From JBJMHZ01 sp045807125 (GTDB taxonomy: Bacteria; Actinomycetota; Actinomycetes; JAWWOL01): a stretch of 64,000 bases of DNA. The stretch covers positions 186,001-250,000 of the forward strand of contig JBJMHZ010000049.1 in NCBI GenBank assembly GCA_045807125.1, given 5' to 3'. Below the pieces are notes generated by a model, which was given only the letters and a program-made list of their open reading frames with translations, did no database searches and had not been told where the DNA came from. Positions 41,074-50,975 of this stretch are shown piece by piece. The position numbers and the translations under genes were made by a program. Numbering within the stretch: the stretch's first letter is position 1; each line of letters starts with the position of its first letter.

Positions 41074-41130
41074 ATTCAGGCTGTTCCGATGCATTCAGGC
41101 TGTTCCGATGTATTCAGGCTGTTCCGATGC
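41074..41130 (+). repeat. Three 19-bp tandem direct repeats before the MerR gene
   Basis: ATTCAGGCTGTTCCGATG plus C or T repeats at 41074, 41093 and 41112 with no spacer, ending 21 bp before the ATG and just before its ribosome site. Tandem iterons in the leader suggest an autoregulatory operator or an RNA-level control element; alternatively a recent slippage product. Confidence 0.8.
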
Positions 41131-41150
41131 CCTGTCGGGAGGTGACCGCG

Positions 41151-41462
41151 ATGCGCCGGCTGCCCTTCGACGACCCGGCCGCACCGCTGTTCACGGTGGG
41201 GCAGGTCGCCGGCATGCTGGCCGTGCAGCCCGCGTTCCTGCGCCGGCTCGACCAGCACGAGATCGTCCGGCCCAGCCGCTCGGGCGGTGGCCAGCGGCGC
41301 TACAGCCGCGAGCAGATCGACCAGGTGGCCGAGGTCTGCTCGCTCGTCGGCGAGGGGCTCACCCTCGCCGGGATCCGCCGGGTCTTCGCGCTGCAGGCGC
41401 GGGTCGCCGAGCTCGAGGCCGAGCTCGACCGCCAGCGGGCCAGGCAGCGGCCGGGCCGCTGA
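41151..41462 (+). CDS. MerR-family regulator, HspR-like
   Basis: 103-residue single-domain MerR protein. The winged helix (FTVGQVAGMLAVQPAFLRRLDQHEIVRPSRSGGGQRRYS) resembles HspR, which reads TIS-VA-L-G-H-QTLR-YD. A C-terminal coiled coil (LQARVAELEAELDRQRAR) is the dimer helix. No metal-binding Cys is present. GGGAGG lies 8 nt before the ATG. Placed divergently from Hsp20, it probably regulates that gene and itself. Confidence 0.85.
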   Translation: MRRLPFDDPAAPLFTVGQVAGMLAVQPAFLRRLDQHEIVRPSRSGGGQRRYSREQIDQVAEVCSLVGEGLTLAGIRRVFALQARVAELEAELDRQRARQRPGR

Positions 41463-41486
41463 GCCGGCCGAGCCCGGGGGGAGGGG

Positions 41487-41792
41487 TCAGCCCCCTGCGC
41501 CCGACTCCGCGATGACCGCCTCGACCGCCCTCGCGAGCCGTACGTCCAGCTCGGTCACGGCATCGCCGGCGGAGTGCGTCGAGCAGGCGAGCCGCACGGT
41601 GCGCCATCGGATGTCGATGTCGGGGTGATGGTCGAGCTCCTCGGCCACGTCGGCGATCCGCCGCACCAGCTCGATGGCGGCGGGGAACGACGGCGCGGTC
41701 ACCTCCCGGTGCAGCCCGGTGCGGTCACCGGTCCAGCTGCCGAGCTCGTGCAGGGTGGCGTCGAGCGCCCGGTCGTCCAAGGGTTCCGGCAT
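41487..41792 (-). CDS. Pterin-4a-carbinolamine dehydratase
   Basis: 101-residue PCD/DCoH protein. The active-site signature is complete: ELDHHPDIDIRWRTVRLACS followed by the THSAG loop with its third His. It dehydrates 4a-hydroxy-tetrahydropterin, recycling pterin after aromatic hydroxylases. Stand-alone PCDs in actinomycetes also assist molybdopterin or folate metabolism. It converges with the MerR gene and is divergent from the Nudix gene. Confidence 0.88.
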   Translation of the reverse strand: MPEPLDDRALDATLHELGSWTGDRTGLHREVTAPSFPAAIELVRRIADVAEELDHHPDIDIRWRTVRLACSTHSAGDAVTELDVRLARAVEAVIAESGAGG

Positions 41793-41809
41793 GCCGTCAT
41801 GATGCCTGC

Positions 41810-42241
41810 GTGAGCGAGGAAGGGGCAGCCCCGGCGGCCGATCGGGGTGCCGGGCCGGTGCTGGTGGTCGGCGCGGCGATCGTGCGGGGCGGCCGGGTGC
41901 TCGCCGCGCAGCGCGACGCTCCGCCGCGCCTGGCCGGCTTCTGGGAGCTGCCCGGCGGCAAGGTCGAGCCGGGGGAGGGCGACCGCGCCGCGCTGGTCCG
42001 CGAGTGCAGGGAGGAGCTCGACGTCGACGTACGGGTCGGCGACCGGCTCGCTGCCGACGTGCCGATCGGCGCGACGGCGACGCTTCGGGTCTTCACCGCG
42101 AGCATCGCGCGGGGCGCCCCCGTCGCGCTCGAGCACCGCGACCTGCGCTGGCTGGCCGCCGAGGAGATCGATTCGGTGCGCTGGCTGCCGACCAACGCGC
42201 CGCTGCTGCCGGCCCTGCGGGCCCTGCTCGCCGGCGGTTGA
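41810..42241 (+). CDS. MutT-type Nudix hydrolase
   Basis: 143-residue Nudix protein. The Nudix box is complete: GGKVEPGEGDRAALVRECREEL, with the spacing G-x5-E-x7-REUxEE. The following W at LRWLAAEE is where MutT-type enzymes contact the base. It probably hydrolyses oxidised nucleotides such as 8-oxo-dGTP. The GTG at 41810 is used. Confidence 0.87.
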   Translation: MSEEGAAPAADRGAGPVLVVGAAIVRGGRVLAAQRDAPPRLAGFWELPGGKVEPGEGDRAALVRECREELDVDVRVGDRLAADVPIGATATLRVFTASIARGAPVALEHRDLRWLAAEEIDSVRWLPTNAPLLPALRALLAGG

Positions 42242-42266
42242 CCGGCCGGCCGCGGCCTCGAGCCGG

Positions 42267-42869
42267 TCAGCGCTGGCGGCCGCCGGCGACGTCGCGCATC
42301 CGGTCGAGCACGGCGACGCCCTTCGCGAGCAGCTTGCCGACGCCGGTCGTGGCCGGCGGCGCGTGCGGGTGCGGCCTGGTCGGCACCGTGCGCATGGCCC
42401 GCTCCAGCTGGGCGCCGAGCTCGAGCAGCTGCTCGCGGCTCAGGGCGGCCTCGATGGCGGGGAAGATCTCGGTCTCCTCCATGAGCACGTGCTGGCGCAC
42501 GTCGGCGATCAGCTCGCGCAGCCCGGCGTCGAAATCGACGTTGTCCGGCGACATCCGGTCGATCCGGTTGGTGACCGCCTCGGCCTCCTTGTGCTGGCGC
42601 ACGGCGGTGCCGACGAGCGCCCCGCCACGCGCGGCATGCTCGGCCACGGCCGGGTAGAAGCACGCCTCCTCGATGTTCGAGTGCCGCATCAGCCGGTTGA
42701 CGACCTGGTCGACGAGCTCGCGCCGCTCGGTGAGGTAGGACTGCGCCGAGCCCTGCGCGGCCGGCTGGAGCCGCTCCAGGCGGCCGAAGAGCTCCTCGAC
42801 CTCCCGGTGCTGGGCGCGCAGCAGGGCGATGGCGTCGACGGGACCGGTCGAGCCTTGGCTGTCGGGCAT
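42267..42869 (-). CDS. Hemerythrin HHE-domain protein
   Basis: 200-residue protein with a four-helix hemerythrin domain in about residues 10-150. Iron-ligand candidates are His in AQHREVEELF, His and Glu in RHSNIEEACFYP, His in RQHKEAEA and His plus Glu in QHVLMEETEIFP. The C-terminal 45 residues are a Pro/Arg-rich tail. It likely binds O2, NO or iron in the cytosol. It is divergent from typA. Confidence 0.85.
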   Translation of the reverse strand: MPDSQGSTGPVDAIALLRAQHREVEELFGRLERLQPAAQGSAQSYLTERRELVDQVVNRLMRHSNIEEACFYPAVAEHAARGGALVGTAVRQHKEAEAVTNRIDRMSPDNVDFDAGLRELIADVRQHVLMEETEIFPAIEAALSREQLLELGAQLERAMRTVPTRPHPHAPPATTGVGKLLAKGVAVLDRMRDVAGGRQR

Positions 42870-43051
42870 CGGTGCCTCCGCGGAGCTCGGGACGGGTCGC
42901 TCACCGTGTACCCGTCGCGTGGCAGAGGCACCCCCCGGCAGCCCCGTACGATGGAGGGGCCGCGGCGCCGACCATCCGCGCGCGCCCCCCCAGCCGCCCC
43001 CGCCGTCCCCAGCCGTCTCCGCACCTCGCCGCCACGTCCGAGAGGCCCTGC

Positions 43052-44947
<1,896 letters not shown>

Positions 44948-45025
44948 CCCCGGGCGCTGACCGGGCTGCCGGTGCGCTGACCAGCGACCGCGGGGACCGG
45001 CGCGCGCACCCGTTAGATTGGCGGC

Positions 45026-46075
45026 ATGACGACCATCCCGCCGGTCGGGCCGGCCGAGGAGCGCGCCGGGCACCTGCTCGGCACCGGCGCGGAGAGCCCG
45101 GCCGAGGCTGCCGAGGCGGTGCTGGCCGATGCCGCGAGCGCGGTGGAGCCGCTGGAGCAGAGCGTCGACATGACCCCGCTCGACTTCCCGAGGCGGATGC
45201 TGCTCGTCCACGCGCACCCGGACGACGAGACCATCAACAACGGCGCGACGATGGCCAGGTACGCGGCGCAGGGCGCGCTGGTCACGCTCGTCACCTGCAC
45301 GCTCGGCGAGGAGGGCGAGGTGCTCGTCCCCCAGCTGGCCCATCTCGCGGCCGACCGCGAGGACGGGCTCGGCCAGCACCGCATCGGCGAGCTGGCGACC
45401 GCGATGGAGGCGCTGGGCGTGCGCGACCACCGCTTCCTCGGCGGCCCCGGCCGCTGGCGCGACTCCGGGATGATGGGGACGCCGGCCAACGACCGGCCGG
45501 ACTGCTTCTGGCGCGCCGACCTCGACGAGGCGGTGCGCGAGCTGGTCGCCGTCATGCGCGAGGTGCGCCCGCAGGTGGTCGTCACGTACGACGAGAACGG
45601 CGGGTACGGCCACCCCGACCACATCCAGGCGCACCGGGTCGCGGTCGCCGCGTTCCGGGCGAGCGGCGACCCGGGCGCATGGCCAGCGGCCGGCGAGCCC
45701 TGGCAGCCGGCGAAGCTCTACTACACCGCGCTGCCGAAGTCGGTCCTGCAGGCGGGCATCGACTACTTCCGCGAGCGGGGCGACACCAGCTTCTGGGGGC
45801 CCGACGTCGTGAGCGCCGACGACCTGGGCATCGGCGTGCCCGACGAGCTGGTGACGACGACGATCGACGGGCACGACCAGCTGGCGGCGAAGCTGTCCGC
45901 CATGCGGGCCCACGCCACCCAGATCGCGGTGGACGGACCGTTCTTCGCGCTCGCCGACGGGATCGGCCGGCCGGCGTTCGGCGTCGAGCATTACGTGCTG
46001 GCGCAGGGGGAGCGGGGCGACGCCGACGGGCCGGACGGCCGGGAGTCGGACCTGTTCAGCGGTCTCTCAGCGTGA
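45026..46075 (+). CDS. mshB: MshB, GlcNAc-inositol deacetylase of mycothiol synthesis
   Basis: 349-residue PIG-L/LmbE-family zinc deacetylase. The metal motif AHPDDE near residue 62 and the distal YDENGGYGHPDHIQAHR block both match mycobacterial MshB. VTCTLGEEGEV and GGPGRWRDSGM are characteristic of MshB rather than Mca. It removes acetate from GlcNAc-Ins, giving the substrate of MshC. The N-terminal 48 residues are longer than the mycobacterial protein; an ATG at 45170 would give a more usual size. A core actinomycete gene. Confidence 0.92.
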   Translation: MTTIPPVGPAEERAGHLLGTGAESPAEAAEAVLADAASAVEPLEQSVDMTPLDFPRRMLLVHAHPDDETINNGATMARYAAQGALVTLVTCTLGEEGEVLVPQLAHLAADREDGLGQHRIGELATAMEALGVRDHRFLGGPGRWRDSGMMGTPANDRPDCFWRADLDEAVRELVAVMREVRPQVVVTYDENGGYGHPDHIQAHRVAVAAFRASGDPGAWPAAGEPWQPAKLYYTALPKSVLQAGIDYFRERGDTSFWGPDVVSADDLGIGVPDELVTTTIDGHDQLAAKLSAMRAHATQIAVDGPFFALADGIGRPAFGVEHYVLAQGERGDADGPDGRESDLFSGLSA

Positions 46076-46322
46076 CGGTGCCACCCGTACTGGTCGCAAT
46101 GCGTGACCGTTCACCCGGACGGCCGTAGGCCACCCGGGTGATTCGGTGACGCAGGGTAGCCATCGCGGTTAACCGGCTGCCAGAATCGGGCAGCACCGAG
46201 CCGCTGGGACCGATGGCCCCGGCTGCTACCACATCGGCACCGGATCCGCCGGGCTTGAGCGCTTCTCGCGATGTCCTCGCGGCGGCGGCGAGCCGGTGGC
46301 GCCGCCTCGACTGGGGGCCGTC

Positions 46323-48344
46323 ATGGACGTCAGCACTCCCGCCATAGCGGACTCAGCCGACTCGGTCGACTCAGCGGACTTCCGCGCGGCCGCCGGTGCG
46401 CTCGGCAGCGGGACCGACGTCCTGTCGATGCGCTCGGCCGACGTCGGGGTCATGCGCGAGCAGCGCCGCCGGCGGCGGCTGTGGCGGCTCTCGGGGTGGT
46501 TCGGCGCGCTGGCCGGCTACCTGTGGTGGGCGGCGCTCACCGGCCACTGGCCATCGATGCCGCACCTCGACCTGCTCACGCTCGGGCCGATCCTGTTCTT
46601 CGCCATGCTCATCGGCGTGCTGGTCGCCCAGTGGGTGGTCACCGGCCGCTCGCCGCACGTCGTCTTCCGGCCCGAGCAGATCGACGTCCGCCTGCGCGAC
46701 GTCGTCGGCATCGACCCGGTGAAGGACGAGGTGATCCGCTCGCTCAACCTCTTCCTCGCGCACAAGACCTTCGCCCGCGACATGGGCGGCCGGCCGCGCC
46801 GCGGCCTGCTCTTCGAGGGCGGCCCCGGCACCGGCAAGACGCACACGGCCAAGGCGATGGCGGCCGAGGCCGGCGTGCCGTTCCTCTACGCGTCAGCCTC
46901 GTCGTTCCAGTCCTCGTTCCAGGGCGCGACGAGCCGCAAGGTGCGCAACTTCTTCCGAGAGCTGCGCAGGCTCGGCGAGCGCGAGGGCGGCGCGATCGGC
47001 TTCATCGACGAGTTCGACGCGATGGCGAGCTCGCGCCAGGGCATGGCGATGACCGCGGCGCCGGCGACCGCGGCGGCGAGCCTGGCCGCGTCCGCCGTCG
47101 CCCAGTGTGGCGGCCTGGTGGGGCTGCCCGCGCAGTACGGCGCGTCCGCCGCGCTCGCGCCCGTCCCGGCCAGGTCCACGACGGTGACCGGCTTCGTCGG
47201 CGGCAACGACCTCAGCCTCGCGGTCAACGAGCTGCTCGTGCAGCTGCAGTCCTTCGACGAGCCGACCGGCGCGCAGAAGCTCCTCGGGCGGCTGATCGAC
47301 AAGGTCAACCTGCTGCTGCCGGACGAGCGGCGCATCAAGAAGCCCCCCGTGCGGCCGGCCAACATCATGCTCGTCGCGTCGACCAACCGGGCCGACATGC
47401 TAGACCCGGCGCTGATGCGCCCGGGCCGCTTCGACCGCCGGCTCACCTTCGAGGTGCCCGACCGGGCCGGCCGGCGCGCGCTCGTCGACCACTTCCTCGC
47501 GCGGAAGGGGCACGTCGCGGCCCTCGACGACCCGGCGCAGCGCGACGCGATCGCCATGGTGACCACCGGCTACACCCCGGCCATGCTCGAGGGCGTCTTC
47601 GACGAGGCGCTCATCAACGCGGTCCGCAGGGGCTCGCGCGAGATGACCAGGGCCGACATCGAGACCGCCCGGCTCACCCTCGAGATCGGCATGGGGCAGC
47701 CGAAGGCGTACACCGCCTACGAGGAGCGGTTGATCGCCACCCACGAGGCCGGCCACGCCACGGTCGCCTACCTCGTGGCGCCCGAGCGGCGGCTGGAGGT
47801 GCTGTCCATCGTCAAGCGCCGGGACGCACTCGGCATGCTCGCGCACGGCGACGCCGACGACGTCTACACCCGCTCCCGCGACGAGATGACCCGCCTCATC
47901 CGCATCGCGATGGGCGGCCAGGTCGCCGAGGAGCTGTTCTTCGACGACGTGTCGACCGGACCGGGCGGTGACCTGCTCTACGCCACCAACGTCGCGGCGC
48001 AGATGGTGGGCGCGTGCGGCATGACCGACACGCTGGTCTCCTACGTCGCGATCGAGAACGCGCCGTTCACCGACACCAACATCGTCGGCCGGGTGCTCGC
48101 CGACGGCGACGGCCGGGCGCGGGTCGAGCGGCTGCTGCAGGAGCAGAAGGCCGCCGTGCGCGCGCTGCTCGCGCAGCACCGGCACCTGGTCGCCGCGCTG
48201 CGCGACGCGCTGCTCGCCAAGCGCGAGCTGATCGGGCGCGAGATCACCGACGTGCTGCACGCCGCTGAGGCGGCCGTCGGGCAGCCGGCGCCGTCCCCGA
48301 CCGTCATCGACCTGCGCGACGCGGCGGCGCCTCGCCTGCTCTAG
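46323..48344 (+). CDS. FtsH-like membrane AAA+ zinc metalloprotease
   Basis: 673-residue membrane protease. Two TMs lie near residues 57-76 and 86-108. The AAA domain has Walker A GGPGTGKT (166-173), Walker B FIDEFDA and the second region of homology with RPGRFDRRL. About 100 residues separate Walker B from that region, far more than in FtsH, including a Gly/Ala-rich stretch. The zinc site is HEAGH (474-478), with a third-ligand Asp in TGPGGDL. It is probably a divergent FtsH-family quality-control protease; a canonical ftsH would be expected elsewhere. Confidence 0.87.
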   Translation: MDVSTPAIADSADSVDSADFRAAAGALGSGTDVLSMRSADVGVMREQRRRRRLWRLSGWFGALAGYLWWAALTGHWPSMPHLDLLTLGPILFFAMLIGVLVAQWVVTGRSPHVVFRPEQIDVRLRDVVGIDPVKDEVIRSLNLFLAHKTFARDMGGRPRRGLLFEGGPGTGKTHTAKAMAAEAGVPFLYASASSFQSSFQGATSRKVRNFFRELRRLGEREGGAIGFIDEFDAMASSRQGMAMTAAPATAAASLAASAVAQCGGLVGLPAQYGASAALAPVPARSTTVTGFVGGNDLSLAVNELLVQLQSFDEPTGAQKLLGRLIDKVNLLLPDERRIKKPPVRPANIMLVASTNRADMLDPALMRPGRFDRRLTFEVPDRAGRRALVDHFLARKGHVAALDDPAQRDAIAMVTTGYTPAMLEGVFDEALINAVRRGSREMTRADIETARLTLEIGMGQPKAYTAYEERLIATHEAGHATVAYLVAPERRLEVLSIVKRRDALGMLAHGDADDVYTRSRDEMTRLIRIAMGGQVAEELFFDDVSTGPGGDLLYATNVAAQMVGACGMTDTLVSYVAIENAPFTDTNIVGRVLADGDGRARVERLLQEQKAAVRALLAQHRHLVAALRDALLAKRELIGREITDVLHAAEAAVGQPAPSPTVIDLRDAAAPRLL

Positions 48345-48460
48345 ACCGGCAGAACGATCATCCGCGCACGGTGATGATCGACTGCGGTCGCTACACCCGC
48401 CGGGCGCGCGCGCCGATGAGGTCGTGCGGGCGCGAGCCGGCAGGAGACCGCGGAGGCGAG

Positions 48461-49303
48461 ATGGCGACCGAGGGGCCGAAGGGCCGCCGGAGGGCTGCCG
48501 TCCCCGCGGCGGCTGCTCCCGAGGCGGACGTCCCAGCGGCGGCCGCTCCCGAGGCGGAGCCGCCGGCCCGGTCGGTCTTCAGCCGCCCCGCGCCGCGGCG
48601 GCGCCGTCCGGCTCAGTCACCAGCTCAGTCACCAGCTCAGCCACCGGCTCAGTCACCAGCTCAGTCACCGGCCGAGCCGGTGAGCGAGCCCGCGGCCGAG
48701 CCGGTGAGCGAACCCGCCGCCGAGTCCGTCGCCGAGCCGGCGCCGCGACCAGAGCCGGCCGGGCCCACCGAGGCACCCGCCGAGCTGGCCGGGCCCACCG
48801 GGCTGGCCCAGCCCGCCCAGCCTGCCGAGCTGCCCCAGCCCGCCCAGCCCGCCGAGGTGCCGACCGTGGTGATCCGGCTCGCCGGCAGCCGGTACGCGCT
48901 GGAGATGGACGCCATCGCCGAGGTCGGCCGCCCGCCGCGGATCACCCGCGTGCCCGGCGTGCCGTCGTGGGTCGCCGGGGTGGCGAACTGGCGGGGCCGG
49001 GTCCTCGCCGTGCTCGACCTGCGGCCGCTGCTGTCGGCGCCGGCGACGCCGCTGTCCCTCACCGGGCGGGTCGTGGTCCTGCACCGCGACGGCGTCACGG
49101 TGGGCCTGCTGACCGAGCGGGTCGAGGGCGTCGTGCCGCTCGACCCCGAGCGGCTGGAGCCGGTGCTGCCGACCCTCACCGCCTCGGCGGCCGCGCTGAT
49201 CGCCGGGCAGGTCACCGACCCGGCCGGCCCGATCGCGCTCGTCGACCTCGACACCGTCCTGCGGCTGCGCCACCAGCTGCCCCGCGTGCGCCGGGCCGGT
49301 TGA
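48461..49303 (+). CDS. cheW: CheW-type adaptor with Pro/Ala-rich N-terminal tail
   Basis: 280-residue protein. Residues about 1-130 are low complexity with PAQS and PAEP-type tandem repeats. Residues about 132-275 are a CheW domain (VVIRLAGSRYALEMDAIAEV, PGVPSWVAGVANWRGRVLAV, DLRPLL). The domain couples receptor to CheA; the long disordered tail is unusual and may work as a tether. GGAGG precedes the ATG. It heads a chemosensory set of four genes. Confidence 0.87.
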   Translation: MATEGPKGRRRAAVPAAAAPEADVPAAAAPEAEPPARSVFSRPAPRRRRPAQSPAQSPAQPPAQSPAQSPAEPVSEPAAEPVSEPAAESVAEPAPRPEPAGPTEAPAELAGPTGLAQPAQPAELPQPAQPAEVPTVVIRLAGSRYALEMDAIAEVGRPPRITRVPGVPSWVAGVANWRGRVLAVLDLRPLLSAPATPLSLTGRVVVLHRDGVTVGLLTERVEGVVPLDPERLEPVLPTLTASAAALIAGQVTDPAGPIALVDLDTVLRLRHQLPRVRRAG

Positions 49304-49374
49304 GCGTGCGCCGGGCCGGCGCTACAGCCACCCGGCCCTCGTCCCGATGCTCACCTCGGACCGAGGGAGGTCGG

Positions 49375-50925
49375 GTGGACTACGCGAAGCGCCTGGCGCG
49401 GGTGGTCGCGGCCGCGACGTGGAGCAGCCTGGTGCTGGCCGTCGTGGGCGCGGTGCTGCTGCGCGCCTTCGATCACCGGGTGTCGGTGCACCTGGTCGCC
49501 TTCGGGCTGTGGTGCGGCGTCGGCACGGTCAACGCGGCGGCGCTCAGCCTGCTGCCGCTGCTGCAGCGGCTCAACCCGCAGGTGGAGGCCCAGGCGTGGA
49601 TCTACCGCCTGGTGCTGCTCTGCACCGACGTGGTGTTCGTCTCCGGCGTCGTGACCGTCACCGGCGGGCTGACCGGCCCGATGTGGGTGCTGTACGTGCC
49701 GCTCGTGCTCTTCGCCTCGGTGGCCACCCGGCAGTGGCAGGGCCTGGTGGTGGGCTTCGCCTCCAGCCTCGGCCTGATCGCGGCGGCCGCGCTCTCGCAC
49801 ACGCTCACCGTCCAGAGCTCGGCGATCGTCATCGTCATGGCCACCCTCATGCCGGTGGTGGCCTGGTTCAACGGCACGCTCGCCGCCGCGGTGTGGCAGC
49901 TGCGGCAGACCGCGCGCGACGACCACGACCGGCTGCAGCGCCGGGTGGTCGAGCTCACCGAGGAGCTGGCCATCGCGGCGAGCGGCAACCTGGCCGTCTC
50001 GATGAGCATCAAGTCCGGCGACGGCGAGGCGCTCGCAGACCTCGCCATGGCGTTCGGCCAGACGCTCGGCGACCTGCGCCAGCTGGTCAACAAGATCCGC
50101 AGCGGCGGCGAGCAGATCGCGGCCGCCGCCGGCGAGCTGCTCGCCACCGCCGAGGAGCACGCGGCCAGCGCGACCGAGCAGTCCTCCGCGGTCTCCGAGA
50201 CCACGTCGACCATCGAGGAGCTGGCCGCCACGGCCGCGCAGATCGCGGAGACCGCCGAGGCGGTCGCGCGGTACGCGGCCGAGACGCTGCGCCACGCCGA
50301 GGAGGGCCGCACGGCCGTGCAGGCCTCGGTCGGCGCCATGGACACGATCGCGAGCCGGGTCGACCAGATCGCCACCAGGGCGCTGTCGCTCGGCGAGAAG
50401 GGCCAGGAGATCGGCCGCATCCTCGAGGTGATCAACGACCTCGCCGACCAGACCAACCTGCTCGCCCTGAACGCCGCCATCGAGGCAGCGCGGGCTGGCG
50501 AGCACGGCCGTGGGTTCGCGGTGGTCGCCGCCGAGGTCCGCAAGCTCGCCGAGCGGGCGCAGGAGTCGACCGGTCAGATCTCGGCGCTGGTCGGCGAGAT
50601 CCAGGCCGAGACCAACGCGACGATCATCGCGAGCGAGGAGGGCTCCAAGGAGGTTCGCAACGGCGCCGAGCTCTCGCGCGGCGTCGTCGCCGCCCTCGAG
50701 CGCATCTCCGGCATGGTCGACGAGACGACCACGGCGGCCAAGGAGATCTCCATCGCGACCCAGCAGCAGCGCTCGGCGTCCGAGCAGGTGGTCGCCGCCA
50801 TGACGTCGGTCTCCGACGTCTCGCGCCAGTACGCCGTGGGCTCCCGGCAGGCGGCGGCGGCGGCGGCCGAGCTCAACCAGCTCGCCGCGGAGCTGCGGGC
50901 GTCCATCTCGACCTTCCGCACCTGA
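49375..50925 (+). CDS. Methyl-accepting chemotaxis-type receptor with multi-TM sensor
   Basis: 516-residue receptor. The first about 175 residues hold five or six hydrophobic segments instead of the usual periplasmic sensor flanked by two TMs, so it probably senses a membrane or intramembrane signal. The cytoplasmic MCP domain carries the conserved tip DLADQTNLLALNAAIEAARA and RGFAVVAAEVRKLAERA. Glu/Gln pairs in the helices could be methylation sites, but no cheR or cheB gene is visible here. GTG start with GGGAGG upstream. Confidence 0.87.
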   Translation: MDYAKRLARVVAAATWSSLVLAVVGAVLLRAFDHRVSVHLVAFGLWCGVGTVNAAALSLLPLLQRLNPQVEAQAWIYRLVLLCTDVVFVSGVVTVTGGLTGPMWVLYVPLVLFASVATRQWQGLVVGFASSLGLIAAAALSHTLTVQSSAIVIVMATLMPVVAWFNGTLAAAVWQLRQTARDDHDRLQRRVVELTEELAIAASGNLAVSMSIKSGDGEALADLAMAFGQTLGDLRQLVNKIRSGGEQIAAAAGELLATAEEHAASATEQSSAVSETTSTIEELAATAAQIAETAEAVARYAAETLRHAEEGRTAVQASVGAMDTIASRVDQIATRALSLGEKGQEIGRILEVINDLADQTNLLALNAAIEAARAGEHGRGFAVVAAEVRKLAERAQESTGQISALVGEIQAETNATIIASEEGSKEVRNGAELSRGVVAALERISGMVDETTTAAKEISIATQQQRSASEQVVAAMTSVSDVSRQYAVGSRQAAAAAAELNQLAAELRASISTFRT

Positions 50926-50975
50926 CCGGCCCGGTCCAGGTCAAGTCAGCGCCCCACCCGGTCGACATCGCTCCC

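Noticed and set aside
41074..41130. 19-bp repeats as CRISPR
   Set aside because: Units are contiguous with no spacers and no cas genes are present.
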